Assembly: GCA_012103455.1 (NCBI GenBank)
Contig: WLWT01000003.1
Location: 310,001-374,000, forward strand
Length of the DNA: 64,000 bases
Source of the DNA: Gammaproteobacteria bacterium
GTDB lineage: Bacteria > Pseudomonadota > Gammaproteobacteria > HK1
Direction: 5' to 3'
Below, piece after piece: positions 63,512 through 64,000 of the stretch. The notes beneath the pieces were generated by a model, which saw only the letters and a program-made list of their open reading frames with translations, searched no databases and was not told the DNA's origin. Both the position numbers and the translations under genes were made by a program. Every line of letters starts with the position of its first letter. Position 1 is the first letter of the stretch.

Positions 63512-64000
63512 GTTGGCGAATGTCCATTGCTAACAAGAAATCGTGAAAAAATCACAGGATTCCGCGCTGACAGATTTTTGTGATTATCAACACCGGGCGC
63601 GAAATACTGCGAAAAAGAAAGCTTAAAAACAACTGCTTATCTCTCCCGGCTGCTAGTTGCATGGCGCATTGGCTACACTGTGCGGCCTCATCTAATGGGC
63701 TACGATGGACTGGGTGTGGATAAGACCGTTGTATTGCATGAGGCTGACAATGTTGCCACTAGCCTGGGTGCGCTCGAGCGGGGCGCCGTCGTTAATCTGC
63801 CTGACGCAGGGCCGTTGACCGTTTTAGATGCCGTTCCGTTCGGTCACAAGTTGGCGCTGTCGGATATCGAATCGGGCGGCGACATCGTTAAGTATGGGCA
63901 AGTGATAGGGCGGGCCACGAGGCGTATAGAGCGCGGTGAGTGGGTACATACTCACAATGTTGAAAGCGCCCGGGCCAGAGGAGATATAGCCGGCGTAGAG
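63368..64000. repeat. Duplicated block, right copy (pairs with 59763-60348)
   Basis: Runs from the aldolase 5' region through the control region to the SAF-domain gene at the window edge. Probably extends past the window into a second UxaA large subunit. The two copies are 3.6 kb apart in direct orientation and would allow deletion of the Fic region by recombination. Confidence 0.8.
63695..64000 (+). CDS. UxaA/SuyA-type SAF domain protein, copy 2, 3' end beyond window
   Basis: Open to the window edge: MGYDGLGVDKTVVLHEADNV then FGHKLALSDIESGGDIVKYG, nearly the same as copy 1. One T is missing relative to copy 1 in the start region (GACTGGG for GACTTGGG), so the copy-1 start codon is out of frame here; an ATG at 63695, 12 bases earlier, is in frame and gives a slightly longer N-terminus. 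GTG 63716 is another possible start. Divergent from the intact aldolase. Confidence 0.82.
   Translation, partial: MGYDGLGVDKTVVLHEADNVATSLGALERGAVVNLPDAGPLTVLDAVPFGHKLALSDIESGGDIVKYGQVIGRATRRIERGEWVHTHNVESARARGDIAGVE

Overview
The window reads as chromosomal DNA of a gammaproteobacterium. Support comes from a DUF2956 gene, a single-chain GcvP, a DUF3750 gene, the RDD/SpoIIM/DUF4129/DUF4350/MoxR/DUF58 operon and a PEP-CTERM-type sugar transferase. The core is GC-rich and the mobile parts are clearly richer in AT. Many insertion sequences, MITEs, truncated genes and toxin-antitoxin modules suggest a lineage under active transposon expansion, as in some host-associated or metagenome-derived marine bacteria; that lifestyle is inference. 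No tRNA, rRNA or CRISPR array was seen.

Layout. 1-9003: a DUF3750 gene end, an HD-like protein, moaA, and a tightly coupled six-step operon (RDD, SpoIIM-like, DUF4129 split by a frameshift, DUF4350, MoxR ATPase, DUF58). 9164-18011: an MFS transporter, a PLP-enzyme remnant, a CxxCH secreted protein, a HTH-response regulator, the molybdenum cofactor set moaB / mobA-moeA-fdhD, and a class IV aminotransferase plus sulfotransferase-like pair. 18008-21089: a 3-kb unit bounded by IS5-type inverted repeats and a CTAG duplication, carrying a YafQ/RelB module, a HigB/HigA module and several gene fragments. 21624-25516: gcvP and a PA2778-type lipoprotein cysteine peptidase. 25599-50574: an IS-rich accessory zone with three 1108-bp IS630 copies, two 1112-bp copies of a second IS630, an IS5, several MITEs, a group II intron relic, hicAB next to an attC-like site, and relics of ravA, KAS III and a Tc-toxin A subunit. 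Between these lie apparently intact metabolic genes (enoyl-CoA hydratase, GST, class V aminotransferase, nitroreductase, methyltransferase). In four cases the reading frame is exactly restored, at least locally, by removing the element and one copy of its target duplication. 50602-64000: DUF2956, an HD protein, the selenoprotein locus, a questin oxidase-like gene, a DHA2 exporter, and a duplicated aldolase / UxaA-type dehydratase locus with a Fic gene between the copies.

The most striking content is at 51759-57003: two divergent modules, each made of a large partner protein followed by a small UGSC-motif protein. In both small genes the motif is written with an in-frame TGA, so each is best read as a selenoprotein gene. 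One partner carries an N-terminal thioredoxin-like CPTC domain. One module also includes a dioxygenase fused to a Nudix-like region. Partner and selenoprotein probably act together in a thiol/selenol redox reaction of unknown substrate. The fdhD-moeA-mobA cluster fits a molybdenum- and selenium-using metabolism, but no Sec machinery lies in this window.
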